64,000 nt of DNA from Amphibiibacter pelophylacis (GTDB lineage: Bacteria > Pseudomonadota > Gammaproteobacteria > Burkholderiales > Burkholderiaceae_C): the NCBI RefSeq assembly GCF_037688875.1, contig NZ_JAWDIE010000010.1, positions 1 through 64,000 on the forward strand, written 5' to 3'. The notes beneath the pieces were generated by a model. That model had not been told where the DNA came from and did no database searches. It saw only the letters and a program-made list of their open reading frames with translations. Positions 25,353 through 34,432 of the stretch are shown here, piece by piece. The translations under genes were made by a program, and so were the position numbers. How positions within the stretch are numbered: position 1 is the stretch's first letter; each line of letters opens with the position of its first letter.

Positions 25353-26567
25353 TCAGTGCGCGGCCCACTGGATGGTGGACAGGTCAACCCCGTCCTTGTA
25401 CATGTCCCACAGCGGGGAGAGTTCGCGCAGGCGCGAGACGGTTTCGCTGATCAGGTGGATGGCCTGATCGACTTCGGCGTCGGTGGTGAAGCGGCCCAGC
25501 GTCATGCGCAGGCTGGAGTGCGCCAGCTCGTCGCTGCGGCCCAGTGCGCGCAGCACATAGCTGGGCTCCAGGCTGGCCGAGGTGCAGGCCGAACCCGACG
25601 ACACTGCGATGCCCTTCAGGCCCATGATCAGCGACTCGCCTTCGACGAAGTTGAAGGACATGTTCAGGTTGTGCGGCACGCGGTGTTCCATCGAGCCGTT
25701 GATGAAAACCTGCTCGATGCCTTCCAGGCCCTTGAGCAGACGCTGCTGCAGGCGGCGGGCGTGTTCGGCGTCGCGGCCCATGTCTTCGCGGGCGATGCGG
25801 AAGGCTTCACCCATGCCCACGCACTGGTGGGTGGGCAGCGTGCCCGAGCGCATGCCGCGCTCGTGACCGCCGCCGTGCATCTGCGCTTCGAGGCGCACGC
25901 GCGGCTTGCGGCGCACATAAAGGGCGCCGATGCCTTTGGGGCCGTAGGTCTTGTGCGAGGCCAGGCTCATCAGGTCGATGGGCAGTTCGGCCAGATTGAT
26001 GGCGACCTTGCCCGTGGCCTGCGCCGCATCGACGTGGAAAATGATGCCCCGCTCGCGGCACAGCGTGCCCAGCGCGACCATGTCCTGAATGACGCCGGTC
26101 TCGTTGTTGACGAACATCACCGAGGCCAGGATGGTGTCCGGGCGGATGGCGTCGCGGAAGCGGTCGAGATCGATCAGGCCATCTTCCTGCACATCCAGGT
26201 AGGTGACCTCAAAGCCCTGGCGTTCCAGCTCGCGCGTGGTGTCCAGCACGGCCTTGTGCTCGGTCTTGACGGTGATGATGTGCTTGCCCTTGCCCCGGTA
26301 AAAGTGGGCCGCGCCCTTGATCGCCAGGTTGTTGGATTCGGTGGCGCCGCTGGTCCAGACGATTTCGCGCGGATCAGCGCCCACCAGCTGGGCGACCTGG
26401 TCGCGGGCGGCCTCGACGGCGGCCTCGGCTTCCCAGCCCCACTGGTGCGAGCGGGAGGCGGGATTGCCGAAGTTTTCGCGCAGCCAGGGGATCATCGCGT
26501 CAACGACGCGCGGGTCGACGGGCGTGGTGGCGCCGTAATCCAGATAGACGGGGAAATGGGGAGTCAT
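25353..26567 (-). CDS. iscS: Cysteine desulfurase IscS
   Basis: This 404-residue PLP enzyme converts cysteine to alanine and supplies sulfur to IscU and to tRNA thiolation enzymes such as MnmA, also in this window. The PLP lysine lies in SLASHKTYGPKG and the active-site cysteine in SSGSACTSASLEPSYVL. It is full length. It follows iscR after a 137-bp gap, possibly a site of RNA-level regulation. Confidence 0.98.
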   Translation of the reverse strand: MTPHFPVYLDYGATTPVDPRVVDAMIPWLRENFGNPASRSHQWGWEAEAAVEAARDQVAQLVGADPREIVWTSGATESNNLAIKGAAHFYRGKGKHIITVKTEHKAVLDTTRELERQGFEVTYLDVQEDGLIDLDRFRDAIRPDTILASVMFVNNETGVIQDMVALGTLCRERGIIFHVDAAQATGKVAINLAELPIDLMSLASHKTYGPKGIGALYVRRKPRVRLEAQMHGGGHERGMRSGTLPTHQCVGMGEAFRIAREDMGRDAEHARRLQQRLLKGLEGIEQVFINGSMEHRVPHNLNMSFNFVEGESLIMGLKGIAVSSGSACTSASLEPSYVLRALGRSDELAHSSLRMTLGRFTTDAEVDQAIHLISETVSRLRELSPLWDMYKDGVDLSTIQWAAH

Positions 26568-26704
26568 GGAAAGAACCTGTGGTTGGATGCGCGACGGAAT
26601 CGGGCTTGGGATCGAGTTTGGGCTTGAACCCGGGCCCCGGCCGCTGCGCGCATCAGAAAATCAAAGGGGCGTGAAGAAAGCAAAGACAGCGCAATAACGC
26701 CAGC

Positions 26705-27241
26705 TTACTTGCCCAGCGATGCCCCCAGCGCGAACACCGAATTGGGGCCGGTCACGCGGATGGGCTTGACGACGGGCTGGGTGGAGATGGCACGACGCAC
26801 CGGCGACTCCTCGATCGAGACGCCGCTGTCCAGCTGGTCCTGCACCAGCTTGGCCAGCGAGATCGAGCCCAGGAATTCGAGCATCTTGGCGTTCAGGCTG
26901 GTCCACAGATCGTGGGTCATGCAGCGCGCGCCGTCGTCGCCCATGCAGCCGTGTTCCTTGCCGCCGCAGCCGGTGGCGTCCAGGCCTTCGTCCACAGCCA
27001 GGATCACGTCGGCGACCGTGATGTCCTGCGCCTTGCGGCCCAGCGAATAACCGCCGCCGGGGCCGCGCGTGCTTTCCACCAGTTCGTGGCGGCGCAGCTT
27101 GCCGAACAGCTGTTCGAGGTAAGACAGGGAAATCTGCTGGCGCTGGCTGATCGCGGCCAATGCGACCGGGCCATTGCTGGCGCGCAAGGCCAGATCAATC
27201 ATGGCCGTGACGGCAAAACGCCCTTTGGTGGTCAATCTCAC
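26705..27241 (-). CDS. iscR: Fe-S cluster-sensing repressor IscR
   Basis: This 178-residue Rrf2-family regulator has a winged helix (ISQRQQISLSYLEQLFGKLRRHELVES) and three cysteines in CGGKEHGCMGDDGARC at about 92-107 that bind [2Fe-2S]. The start codon is GTG at 27241 with AAGGAG six bases upstream. It is the first isc gene and should repress the operon when cluster supply is adequate, through the site at 27289-27313. The C-terminal tail (VFALGASLGK) is unassigned. Confidence 0.96.
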   Translation of the reverse strand: MRLTTKGRFAVTAMIDLALRASNGPVALAAISQRQQISLSYLEQLFGKLRRHELVESTRGPGGGYSLGRKAQDITVADVILAVDEGLDATGCGGKEHGCMGDDGARCMTHDLWTSLNAKMLEFLGSISLAKLVQDQLDSGVSIEESPVRRAISTQPVVKPIRVTGPNSVFALGASLGK

Positions 27242-27288
27242 GGGGTACTCCTTGAAGCCTGCATTCTGGTGAGGACCAGATCATGACA

Positions 27289-27313
27289 TAAGTTGAGCAA
27301 TTTTGTCAACTAT
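27289..27313 (-). promoter_or_regulatory. IscR type 1 operator overlapping the isc promoter
   Basis: Read on the minus strand, this 25-bp stretch starts ATAGTTGAC and ends near TCAACTTA, close to the IscR type 1 consensus (ATASYYGAC then GTCRRSTAT), with about 20 of 25 positions fitting. TTGACA at 27309-27304 doubles as a -35, and CATGAT about 18 bp on is a possible -10. The site lies 48 bp upstream of the iscR GTG, as expected for autorepression. Confidence 0.75.
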
Positions 27314-27417
27314 AGGCCGGAATATCACGAAAATGTGATAAAGCGGCGCGGGTCAGGCCGCTGTTCTCATGTAACCCACCATTATAAACGGGCCAGAAAG
27401 GCCTCGGATCAAGGCGA

Positions 27418-28455
27418 TCAGGCTGCGGCGCCCCGGATGGCAGTGTCCTGGCGATGGGCCTGCCCGGCCGTATCCAGGCGCATCTCGAAACTGAAGAAGC
27501 AGTTGCGCCCCTGCCGCTTGGCGGCATAAAGCGATTCGTCGGCGCGGGTGAACAGGCCTTCGGCGGTGGTGTCGGCGTCGGCCACGCAGGTGGTCAGCCC
27601 GCCCGACACCGTCACCCACGGCGCGACGCTGGAATCGGGATGCGGCAGGTTCAGCTTGGAGAACATGCGGATCACCGCGCGCGCAAAAGTCATCGCGCCC
27701 GATTTGGGCGTCTGCGGCAGGATCAGGGCGAATTCTTCTCCGCCGTAGCGTGCCACGACGTCGCGCGGGCGCTGGCAGACGTGGCGCAGCAGCCCGGCCA
27801 CCTGCTGCAGGCAGACATCGCCCTGGGCGTGACCCAGGCGGTCGTTGTAGGCCTTGAAGAAATCGATGTCCAGCAGCGCCAGCGTCATCGGCGAACCTTC
27901 GCGGCGCGAGGCCATGATTTCCTGGCGGATCAGCCGATCGAACCCGCGCCGGTTGACGACCTGGGTGAGCGCGTCGGTCTCGGTCAGCTGCGCCAGCTGC
28001 GAGTTGGCGCGGTGCAGTTCCTCCGACATGGACACCAGGCGGCGGCGCATGTCCATCAGACGCTGCATGGCGCGGATTTTGGCTAACAGGATGACCTCGG
28101 ACGACGGCTTGATCAGATAGTCGTCGCCGCCCGCTTCGATGCCTTCGCACAGGGCCTGATCGCCCGAGCTGGCCGACAGGAAAATGATGGGCGTCCACGT
28201 GCCAGTTTCCATGGCCCGGATGCGGCGCGCCACCGCATAGCCGTTCTGACCCGGCATTTCAACATCCAGCAGGATCAGGTCGGGCTGGTGCTGCGCGTAG
28301 GCGGCCAGCGCCGTGTCGTGGTCCACCGCCTCGGTGACGCGGTGACCGGCCAGGGTCAGGCTGCGCGCAAACAGGCTGCGCGCCAGCTCCTGATCGTCCA
28401 CGACCAGAATGTTCAGCCCCTGACCGGGCGGGATGGCAGACAGGATGGATGACAT
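27418..28455 (-). CDS. Response regulator with GGDEF output (diguanylate cyclase)
   Basis: This 345-residue protein has an N-terminal receiver domain (about 14-130; ILVVDDQE, phosphorylation Asp in LILLDVEMPG, Lys in YLIKPSS), a coiled linker, then a GGDEF domain (about 170-330) with the active motif GGEEF in ARYGGEEFALIL. It should make cyclic di-GMP when phosphorylated, as in PleD or WspR. No histidine kinase gene is adjacent. An inhibitory I-site RxxD was not clearly seen before the active motif. Confidence 0.92.
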   Translation of the reverse strand: MSSILSAIPPGQGLNILVVDDQELARSLFARSLTLAGHRVTEAVDHDTALAAYAQHQPDLILLDVEMPGQNGYAVARRIRAMETGTWTPIIFLSASSGDQALCEGIEAGGDDYLIKPSSEVILLAKIRAMQRLMDMRRRLVSMSEELHRANSQLAQLTETDALTQVVNRRGFDRLIRQEIMASRREGSPMTLALLDIDFFKAYNDRLGHAQGDVCLQQVAGLLRHVCQRPRDVVARYGGEEFALILPQTPKSGAMTFARAVIRMFSKLNLPHPDSSVAPWVTVSGGLTTCVADADTTAEGLFTRADESLYAAKRQGRNCFFSFEMRLDTAGQAHRQDTAIRGAAA

Positions 28456-28578
28456 GGGTGACGCACAAGTACAGCAAGGACAGCGGCCCGGCAGACCCTG
28501 TGTCCACCAGTGACCGCAGTCTAGCTGGACACCCGGGGGGAGCGCTTGGGAAAATCGTCCGCCTTCACCCCCCTGTTT

Positions 28579-28596
28579 GCGTGAACAAATTCACGC
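28579..28596. repeat. Perfect dyad between metK and the GGDEF gene
   Basis: GCGTGAA (28579-28585) and TTCACGC (28590-28596) are perfect inverted arms around CAAA, 18 bp after the end of metK. There is no T-run on either side, so it is not a convincing intrinsic terminator. It could be a regulator site or an RNA hairpin stabilising the metK 3' end. The rest of the 158-bp gap shows nothing recognisable. Confidence 0.5.
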
Positions 28597-28613
28597 CCGG
28601 ATGCCGACCCCGG

Positions 28614-29798
28614 TCACAGCCCGGCGGCGGCCTTGAGCGCGGCGGCGCGGTCGGTGCGCTCCCAGGTGAACTCGGGCTCTTCGCGGCCGAAGTGGCCGTA
28701 GGCGGCGGTCTTTTCGTAGATCGGGCGCTGCAGATCCAGCATCTGGATGATGCCGCGCGGACGCAGGTCAAACTGCGCGCGCACCAGCTGCTCAATCTGC
28801 GCGTCGGGGATCACGCCCGTGCCTTCGGTGTAGACCGTGATGTTCATGGGCCGGGCCACGCCAATCGCGTAAGCCACCTGGATCTGGCACTGGCGCGCCA
28901 GACCCGCCGCCACGATGTTCTTGGCCACATAGCGCGCCGCGTAGGCCGCGCTGCGGTCCACCTTGGTCGGGTCCTTGCCCGAGAACGCCCCGCCGCCGTG
29001 CGGACAGGCGCCGCCGTAGGTGTCCACGATGATCTTGCGGCCCGTGAGGCCGCAGTCGCCTTGCGGGCCACCCACCACAAAACGCCCGGTCGGGTTGATG
29101 AGGAATTCGGTGCCGACCAGCAGTTCGGACGGCAGCACGGGCTTGATGATTTCCTCGACGATGGCCTCGATGAAGGAGGGCTTCATCGTTTTGGCGTCCA
29201 GGCTCTGGTCGGGGCTGTGCTGGGTGGACAGCACGACGGTCTGGATGCCGGCGGGCTTGCCATCCTCGTAGCGGAAGGTGACCTGCGCCTTGGCGTCCGG
29301 GCGCAGGAAAGGCAGGCGGCCGTCCTTGCGCAGCTGGGCCTGGCGCTCGACCAGGCGGTGCGCGTAGTAGATCGGCGCGGGCATCAGCTCGGGGGTTTCG
29401 TCGCAGGCGTAACCGAACATCAGGCCCTGGTCACCGGCGCCGATGTTGAGCACGTCGTCGCTGGCCTGGTCCACGCCCTGGGCGATGTCGTTGGATTGCT
29501 TGTCGTAAGCGACCAGCACCGCGCAGCCCTTGTAGTCGATGCCGTAATCGGTGTTGTCGTAACCGATGCGCTGGATGGTATCGCGCGCCACCTGGATGTA
29601 ATCGACGTGGGCGTTGGTGGTGATCTCGCCCGCCAGCACGACCAGGCCCGTGTTGCACAGGGTTTCGGCAGCCACGCGGCTGACCGGGTCCTGCGCCAGG
29701 ATGGCGTCTAGAATGGCGTCGGAAATCTGGTCGGCGACCTTGTCCGGGTGACCTTCGGAGACCGATTCGGACGTGAAAAGAAAACTGGCATTGGACAT
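28614..29798 (-). CDS. metK: S-adenosylmethionine synthetase
   Basis: This 394-residue enzyme makes SAM from methionine and ATP. Signatures are SEGHPDKVADQISDAILD, GAGDQGLMFGYA and the P-loop-like GGGAFSGKDPTKVDRSAAY. Length and start are typical. It is transcribed away from the lipid A acyltransferase genes, with 158 bp between the two starts. I looked for a SAM-type riboswitch in the 5' region and recognised none. Confidence 0.98.
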   Translation of the reverse strand: MSNASFLFTSESVSEGHPDKVADQISDAILDAILAQDPVSRVAAETLCNTGLVVLAGEITTNAHVDYIQVARDTIQRIGYDNTDYGIDYKGCAVLVAYDKQSNDIAQGVDQASDDVLNIGAGDQGLMFGYACDETPELMPAPIYYAHRLVERQAQLRKDGRLPFLRPDAKAQVTFRYEDGKPAGIQTVVLSTQHSPDQSLDAKTMKPSFIEAIVEEIIKPVLPSELLVGTEFLINPTGRFVVGGPQGDCGLTGRKIIVDTYGGACPHGGGAFSGKDPTKVDRSAAYAARYVAKNIVAAGLARQCQIQVAYAIGVARPMNITVYTEGTGVIPDAQIEQLVRAQFDLRPRGIIQMLDLQRPIYEKTAAYGHFGREEPEFTWERTDRAAALKAAAGL

Positions 29799-29956
29799 GG
29801 CTCTGGAACTCCCGTTGAAACAAGCATCTCGCGCTGTCTGCTCCTGGGGCCCAGGTGCGCGCTTTAGCAGATATCGGCCGAGCGGCCGCTCCCATGAAGG
29901 AGCTGGCAGCCCTGCAAGTTGCTTGGATTAACTCGGCTGCCAGAAATCGCGATTTT

Positions 29957-30814
29957 ATGCCAGTCCTGCCCGCCCTGTTCAGACTTCTGTCACGATGGCC
30001 TTTGCCGCTGCTGCATTTTCTGGGCGCGGGCCTGGGCTGGATCGTCTGGGCCGCCTCGCCGCGCTACCGCCAGCGCCTGCAGGAGAACGCGGCCCAGGCG
30101 GGGCTGACCCGGCGCCAGTGGATGGCCTCGGTGGCGCACGCGGGGCGCATGACGCTGGAAACCCCGCGCCTGTGGCTGGGCGAGCCCGTGCCGCTGTACT
30201 GGCGTAACGCCGACCTCCTGGAAGCCGCTTATGCCCAAGGACGCGGCGTGGTGATGATGACGCCGCACATGGGCGCTTTTGAAACCCTGCCCCAGGGCGT
30301 GGCGCTGCGCTGCGGGCCACAGCACGGCGATCTGACCGTGCTTTACCGCCCGGCGCGTCAGGCCTGGCTGGCCGGGCTGATGCGTCAGGCGCGCCAGCGC
30401 GAACACCTGCGTGCCGTGCCCACCGACCTGTCCGGCGTGCGCCAGATGATCCGTGCCCTGCGCCAGGGACAGGCCGTCGGCCTGCTGCCCGACCAGGTCC
30501 CGCCCGAAGGCATGGGCGTCTGGAGCCGCTTTTTCGGCCGCGAGGCCTACACCATGACGCTGGCTGCCCGCCTGATCCAGCAGACCGGCGCCATCCCCGT
30601 GCTGATGCGCAGCGAGCGCCTGCCGCGTGGCGCGGGCTTTGCCATGCATGTGCAGGCATTCCCTGGCGCGATCAGCCCCGATCTGGAGACCGCCGTTCAG
30701 CAGATCAACGACGCCATCGAAGGCGTGATCCGCCAGTGTCCGCAGCAGTATCTGTGGGGCTACGCCCGCTACAAAGCGCCCGGACCCGTGCGCACGGCAG
30801 GCGACGCCGCATGA
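29957..30814 (+). CDS. Lipid A biosynthesis late acyltransferase (LpxL/HtrB family), first copy
   Basis: This 285-residue inner-membrane protein has an N-terminal hydrophobic segment (LPLLHFLGAGLGWIVWAAS) and the catalytic H-x4-E motif in TPHMGAFET at about 112, typical of enzymes that add secondary acyl chains to lipid A. The ATG at 29957 is chosen because the family begins at this hydrophobic region; the open frame extends upstream to 29855. Its stop overlaps the start of the second copy by four bases (ATGA). Which acyl chain each copy adds cannot be told from sequence. Confidence 0.9.
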   Translation: MPVLPALFRLLSRWPLPLLHFLGAGLGWIVWAASPRYRQRLQENAAQAGLTRRQWMASVAHAGRMTLETPRLWLGEPVPLYWRNADLLEAAYAQGRGVVMMTPHMGAFETLPQGVALRCGPQHGDLTVLYRPARQAWLAGLMRQARQREHLRAVPTDLSGVRQMIRALRQGQAVGLLPDQVPPEGMGVWSRFFGREAYTMTLAARLIQQTGAIPVLMRSERLPRGAGFAMHVQAFPGAISPDLETAVQQINDAIEGVIRQCPQQYLWGYARYKAPGPVRTAGDAA

Positions 30815-31755
30815 ACGCGCCCAGGCCTTCCCCGGAAGATGCACCAGACACCGCGCCGGACATCCGGGGCTGGCGCCACTGGCCCAGCCACGCGGCGCTG
30901 GGACTGATGTGGCTGCTGCACTTTCTGCCGCTGACGCTGCTGGCGCCGCTGGGCCGGGGGGTGGGTGCGCTGCTGTGGCTGGCGGGCCGCTCGCGCCGCC
31001 GCATCGCGCTGCGCAATCTGGCGCTGTGCCTGCCCGAGCTGTCGCCCGCCGAACGCCTGGCACTGGCCCGCGAGCACTTCGCCCTGCTGGGGCGCAGCCT
31101 GCTGGAGCGCAGCCTGCTGTGGCACGCCTCGCCGGAGCGGCTGCGGCGGCTGATCCACATCGAGGGCAATATCCACCTGGCGCAGACCAGCGACCGACCG
31201 GTGATGTGGCTGACCCCGCACTTCCTGGCGCTGGACGTGGCCGGGGTGGCGACCCAGGTGCATCAGGGCAAGGTCGGCTGTTCGATTTACCAAGCGCAGA
31301 GCAACCCGGTGTTCGACGCCGCCATGCGCCGCGCCCGCCTGCGCTTTGGCCTGGCGCAGATCCATGCCCGGGGCGAAGGCGTGCTGCCGGTGATGCGCGC
31401 CATCCGGCGCGGCACGCCCTTCTTTAATCTGCCGGATATGGATTTCGGCCTGAAAGACGCCGCCTTTGTGCCCTTCATGGGCGTGAGCTCAGCGACCCTG
31501 CTGACGCCGTCCAAAATGGCGCACAAGCTGGATATGGTCGTGCAGCCCGTCATCGCCGACATCCTGCCTGGCGGCCAGGGCTACCGCGTGCACTTCATGC
31601 CGCCGCTGGCGGGCTTTCCCACGGCCGATGCGCTGGCCGACACCGCGCACCTGAACGAGTGGATCGCCGCCCAGGTGCGCCTGCGCCCGGCGCAGTACCT
31701 GTGGGTGCACCGCCGCTTCAAGACGCGGCCGGATGGCCAGCCCCCGCTCTACTGA
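30811..31755 (+). CDS. Lipid A biosynthesis late acyltransferase (LpxL/HtrB family), second copy
   Basis: This 314-residue protein is a diverged paralogue of the preceding gene, with a membrane segment at about 35-65 and the catalytic motif TPHFLALDVAG (H-x4-D). It starts at 30811 in an ATGA overlap, implying coupled translation. The pair followed by dapF is a common order in Comamonadaceae. The two copies probably add acyl chains to different positions of lipid A (inference). Confidence 0.91.
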   Translation: MNAPRPSPEDAPDTAPDIRGWRHWPSHAALGLMWLLHFLPLTLLAPLGRGVGALLWLAGRSRRRIALRNLALCLPELSPAERLALAREHFALLGRSLLERSLLWHASPERLRRLIHIEGNIHLAQTSDRPVMWLTPHFLALDVAGVATQVHQGKVGCSIYQAQSNPVFDAAMRRARLRFGLAQIHARGEGVLPVMRAIRRGTPFFNLPDMDFGLKDAAFVPFMGVSSATLLTPSKMAHKLDMVVQPVIADILPGGQGYRVHFMPPLAGFPTADALADTAHLNEWIAAQVRLRPAQYLWVHRRFKTRPDGQPPLY

Positions 31756-31784
31756 AGCGGGGCCAAAACGCTACACTGCGGGCC

Positions 31785-32672
31785 ATGCGTATCCACTTCA
31801 CCAAAATGCAGGGAGCGGGCAACGATTTTGTCGTGCTCGACGGCGTGCGTCAGGACCTGTCCGCGCTGGATGCGGCGCTGCTGCAGCGCCTGGGCGACCG
31901 CCGTTTTGGCGTCGGCGCCGACCAGATTCTGCTCGTCCAGCCCGCGCAGCAGGCGGGGGCCGACTTCCGCTACCGCATCTTCAACGGCAGCACCGGCGCC
32001 GAAGTCCAGCACTGCGGCAACGGCGCGCGCTGCTTCGCACGCTATGTGCGCGACCAGGGCCTGATTGATCGCGACGTGATCCGCGTCGACACCGTCAACA
32101 ACCGGCTGGAACTGCGCCTGCAAAGCGACGGCCGCGTCACAGTAGACATGGGCGCACCGCGCTGGCAGCCGTCTGATCTGCCTTTCGACCCGGCCGGCCT
32201 GACGCCCGACACCGCCAGCGCAGTGCCGCTGTGGACGCTGGACACGCCCTGGCACACCGACCCGGCAACATCCGGGCGGCCCGCGCAGGTGCAGTTTGCC
32301 GCGCTGTCCATGGGCAACCCGCACGCGGTGATCGCGGTGGACGACGTGGAGCGCTATCCCGTTGCGGACGTCGGCGCTTGGCTGGAAAGCCACCCGCGCT
32401 TCGCGCAGAAGGTCAACGTGGGCTTTGCCCAGACGCTGGCGCCGGGCGAAATGCGCCTGCGCGTTTTCGAGCGTGATGCGGGCGAAACCCTGGCCTGCGG
32501 CACCGGCGCCTGCGCAGCGGCTGTGGCCGGGATGGCGCTGGGGCGCCAGGCCAGCGCCGTCGAAATCCACACCCGAGGCGGCGATCTGCGCATCGCCTGG
32601 GCGGGCGGCGACACCCCCGTGCTGATGACCGGCCCCGCCGAAACCGTTTTTGAAGGACACATCGATCTATGA
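31785..32672 (+). CDS. dapF: Diaminopimelate epimerase
   Basis: This 295-residue enzyme converts LL- to meso-diaminopimelate for lysine and peptidoglycan synthesis. It has both active-site cysteines, in QHCGNGARCFA and LACGTGACAAAV. Start MRIHFTKMQGAGNDFVVLDG is typical. It overlaps the DUF484 gene by four bases. Confidence 0.98.
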   Translation: MRIHFTKMQGAGNDFVVLDGVRQDLSALDAALLQRLGDRRFGVGADQILLVQPAQQAGADFRYRIFNGSTGAEVQHCGNGARCFARYVRDQGLIDRDVIRVDTVNNRLELRLQSDGRVTVDMGAPRWQPSDLPFDPAGLTPDTASAVPLWTLDTPWHTDPATSGRPAQVQFAALSMGNPHAVIAVDDVERYPVADVGAWLESHPRFAQKVNVGFAQTLAPGEMRLRVFERDAGETLACGTGACAAAVAGMALGRQASAVEIHTRGGDLRIAWAGGDTPVLMTGPAETVFEGHIDL

Positions 32673-33376
32673 GCGCCGACCTGAACCTGCAGGGCATCAC
32701 CGAAGAAGACATCGCCGAATACCTGGTGCTGACGCCCGGATTCTTCGAACGCCACGCCACGCTGCTGGCCACCATCCAGCTGGTCAGCCCGCTGGGCAAG
32801 CGCGTGGTTTCGCTGCAGGAGCGCCAGATGGAGATGCTGCGCGATCGCATCAAGGGTCTGGAGCAGCGGCTGGTGGACATGATCCGCAACGCGCAGGACA
32901 ACGAGAGCCTGCACCAGCGCCTGCTGGGCCTGGCCAACACGCTGATGCTGACGGCCGATGCCAGCCAGCTCCCTGGCGTGCTGTGCGAGGTGCTGCGCGA
33001 ACAGTTCCAGGTGCCCGCCGTCGGCCTGCGCCTGTGGGGCGTGACCCAGGCCTGGGCGCACCTGCCGTGCACCGAGGGCGTCAGCGCCGAAGTTCGCTCA
33101 CTGGCCGCCAGCCTGGGCCAGCCCTACTGCGGCGCCAATTCGGGCTTCGAGGCCGCACAGTGGCTGGAGGGCGAATCGCCCGGCGAGGGGCTGTCGCTGG
33201 CGCAGAGCATCACCTCGATCGCGCTGATCCAGCTGCAGCGCAGCGACGGCCGCAGCTTCGGCCTGCTGGCGCTGGGCTCGCCCGACCCGGCGCGCTTTGG
33301 CGCGGACATGGACACCGATGTGCTGCGCCACCTGGGGCACCTGGCGCAGAGTGCGCTATCGCGCCTGCTGGGCTGA
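32669..33376 (+). CDS. DUF484 family protein
   Basis: This 235-residue protein matches DUF484, found almost always between dapF and xerC in proteobacteria. It has an N-terminal helical part (VLTPGFFERHATLLATIQLVSP, then a coiled coil MLRDRIKGLEQRLVDM) and a C-terminal GAF-like domain (about 85-230). Function is not established. Its start overlaps dapF, and xerC follows its stop after eight bases. Confidence 0.93.
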   Translation: MSADLNLQGITEEDIAEYLVLTPGFFERHATLLATIQLVSPLGKRVVSLQERQMEMLRDRIKGLEQRLVDMIRNAQDNESLHQRLLGLANTLMLTADASQLPGVLCEVLREQFQVPAVGLRLWGVTQAWAHLPCTEGVSAEVRSLAASLGQPYCGANSGFEAAQWLEGESPGEGLSLAQSITSIALIQLQRSDGRSFGLLALGSPDPARFGADMDTDVLRHLGHLAQSALSRLLG

Positions 33377-33384
33377 AGCGCGCT

Positions 33385-34377
33385 GTGCCCGACCCCGCCC
33401 TGCCCTGTCCATCGCCGTCTCCGGCTGACTGGCTGAGCCACCTGCAGGCCGACCGCCGCCTGGCGGCGCGCACTCTGGCGCTTTACACCCAGGCGCTGGA
33501 CAAGCTGGTGGCGCTGGCCCGCGCGGAGAACACCGCCGCGCAGGACTGCAGCGCCACGCAGCTTCGGCGCTGGCTGGCGCAGGCCAACGGTGAAGGGCTG
33601 GGACCGCGCTCGCTGGCGCTGATGCTGTCGGCGTGGCGTGGCTGGTTCGGCTGGCTGGCGCAGCAGGGCCATCTGCGCGTCAACCCCTGCACCGGACTGC
33701 GCCCGCCCAAAGCGGCGCGCCCGCTGCCCAAGGCGCTGGCGGTGGATCAGGCCGTGCTGCTGGCCGATACCGCGCAGCAGGCCACGCACGAGGCACAGGC
33801 CAGCGGCTCGGCCTTCATGCGCCAGCGCGACGCCGTCATTGTCGAGCTGCTCTACGGCTGCGGCCTGCGCGTGGGCGAGCTGGTTGGGCTGGATCTGCGC
33901 CCCAGCGGCTCGGCGCACGCGCAAACCGGCTGGATCGATCTGGCGCAGCGCGACGTGCACGTGCTGGGCAAGGGCGGCAAGCGGCGCAGCCTGCCGCTGG
34001 GCCAGGCCGCCGTGCAGGCACTGCAGGCCTGGCTGCCGCTGCGCGCCGCGCAGGCGCTGGCCGGTGAAACAGGGGAGCCGGGCCAGAGCGCGCCCCTGCT
34101 CATCACCCGCCAGGGCGAGCGCCTGTCGGCCAGCCATGTGCGCAACCGCCTGAGGGCGCTGTCGCTGCAGGCGGGCACCGGCCATGTCCACCCGCACATG
34201 CTGCGCCACAGCTACGCCAGCCACCTGCTGCAGTCCAGCGGCGATCTGCGCGGCGTGCAGGAGCTGCTGGGCCACGCCAGCATCGCCACCACGCAGGTTT
34301 ACACGCGCCTGGATTTCCAGCATCTGGCCAAAATCTACGACAAAGCCCACCCGCGCGCGCGGACCAAATCGTCCTGA
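33385..34377 (+). CDS. xerC: Tyrosine recombinase XerC
   Basis: This 330-residue recombinase resolves chromosome dimers at dif with XerD. It has the N-terminal SAM-like core-binding domain and the catalytic set: Arg in LYGCGLRVGEL, Lys near VLGKGGKRR, HMLRHSYASHLL and the nucleophile region LGHASIATTQVYTRLD. The start is the GTG at 33385, nine bases after the DUF484 stop; the frame is open far upstream but that region belongs to DUF484. Confidence 0.95.
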   Translation: MPDPALPCPSPSPADWLSHLQADRRLAARTLALYTQALDKLVALARAENTAAQDCSATQLRRWLAQANGEGLGPRSLALMLSAWRGWFGWLAQQGHLRVNPCTGLRPPKAARPLPKALAVDQAVLLADTAQQATHEAQASGSAFMRQRDAVIVELLYGCGLRVGELVGLDLRPSGSAHAQTGWIDLAQRDVHVLGKGGKRRSLPLGQAAVQALQAWLPLRAAQALAGETGEPGQSAPLLITRQGERLSASHVRNRLRALSLQAGTGHVHPHMLRHSYASHLLQSSGDLRGVQELLGHASIATTQVYTRLDFQHLAKIYDKAHPRARTKSS

Positions 34378-34432
34378 TCCCCCTTCTGATCTTTGTTCTG
34401 ATTTTTCTTCTGAACCGACTTTCATCGAGCTT

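Noticed and set aside
29799..29956. Possible SAM riboswitch before metK
   Set aside because: Only a short GC-rich palindrome near 29844 is present; no known SAM or SAH riboswitch core could be recognised by eye.
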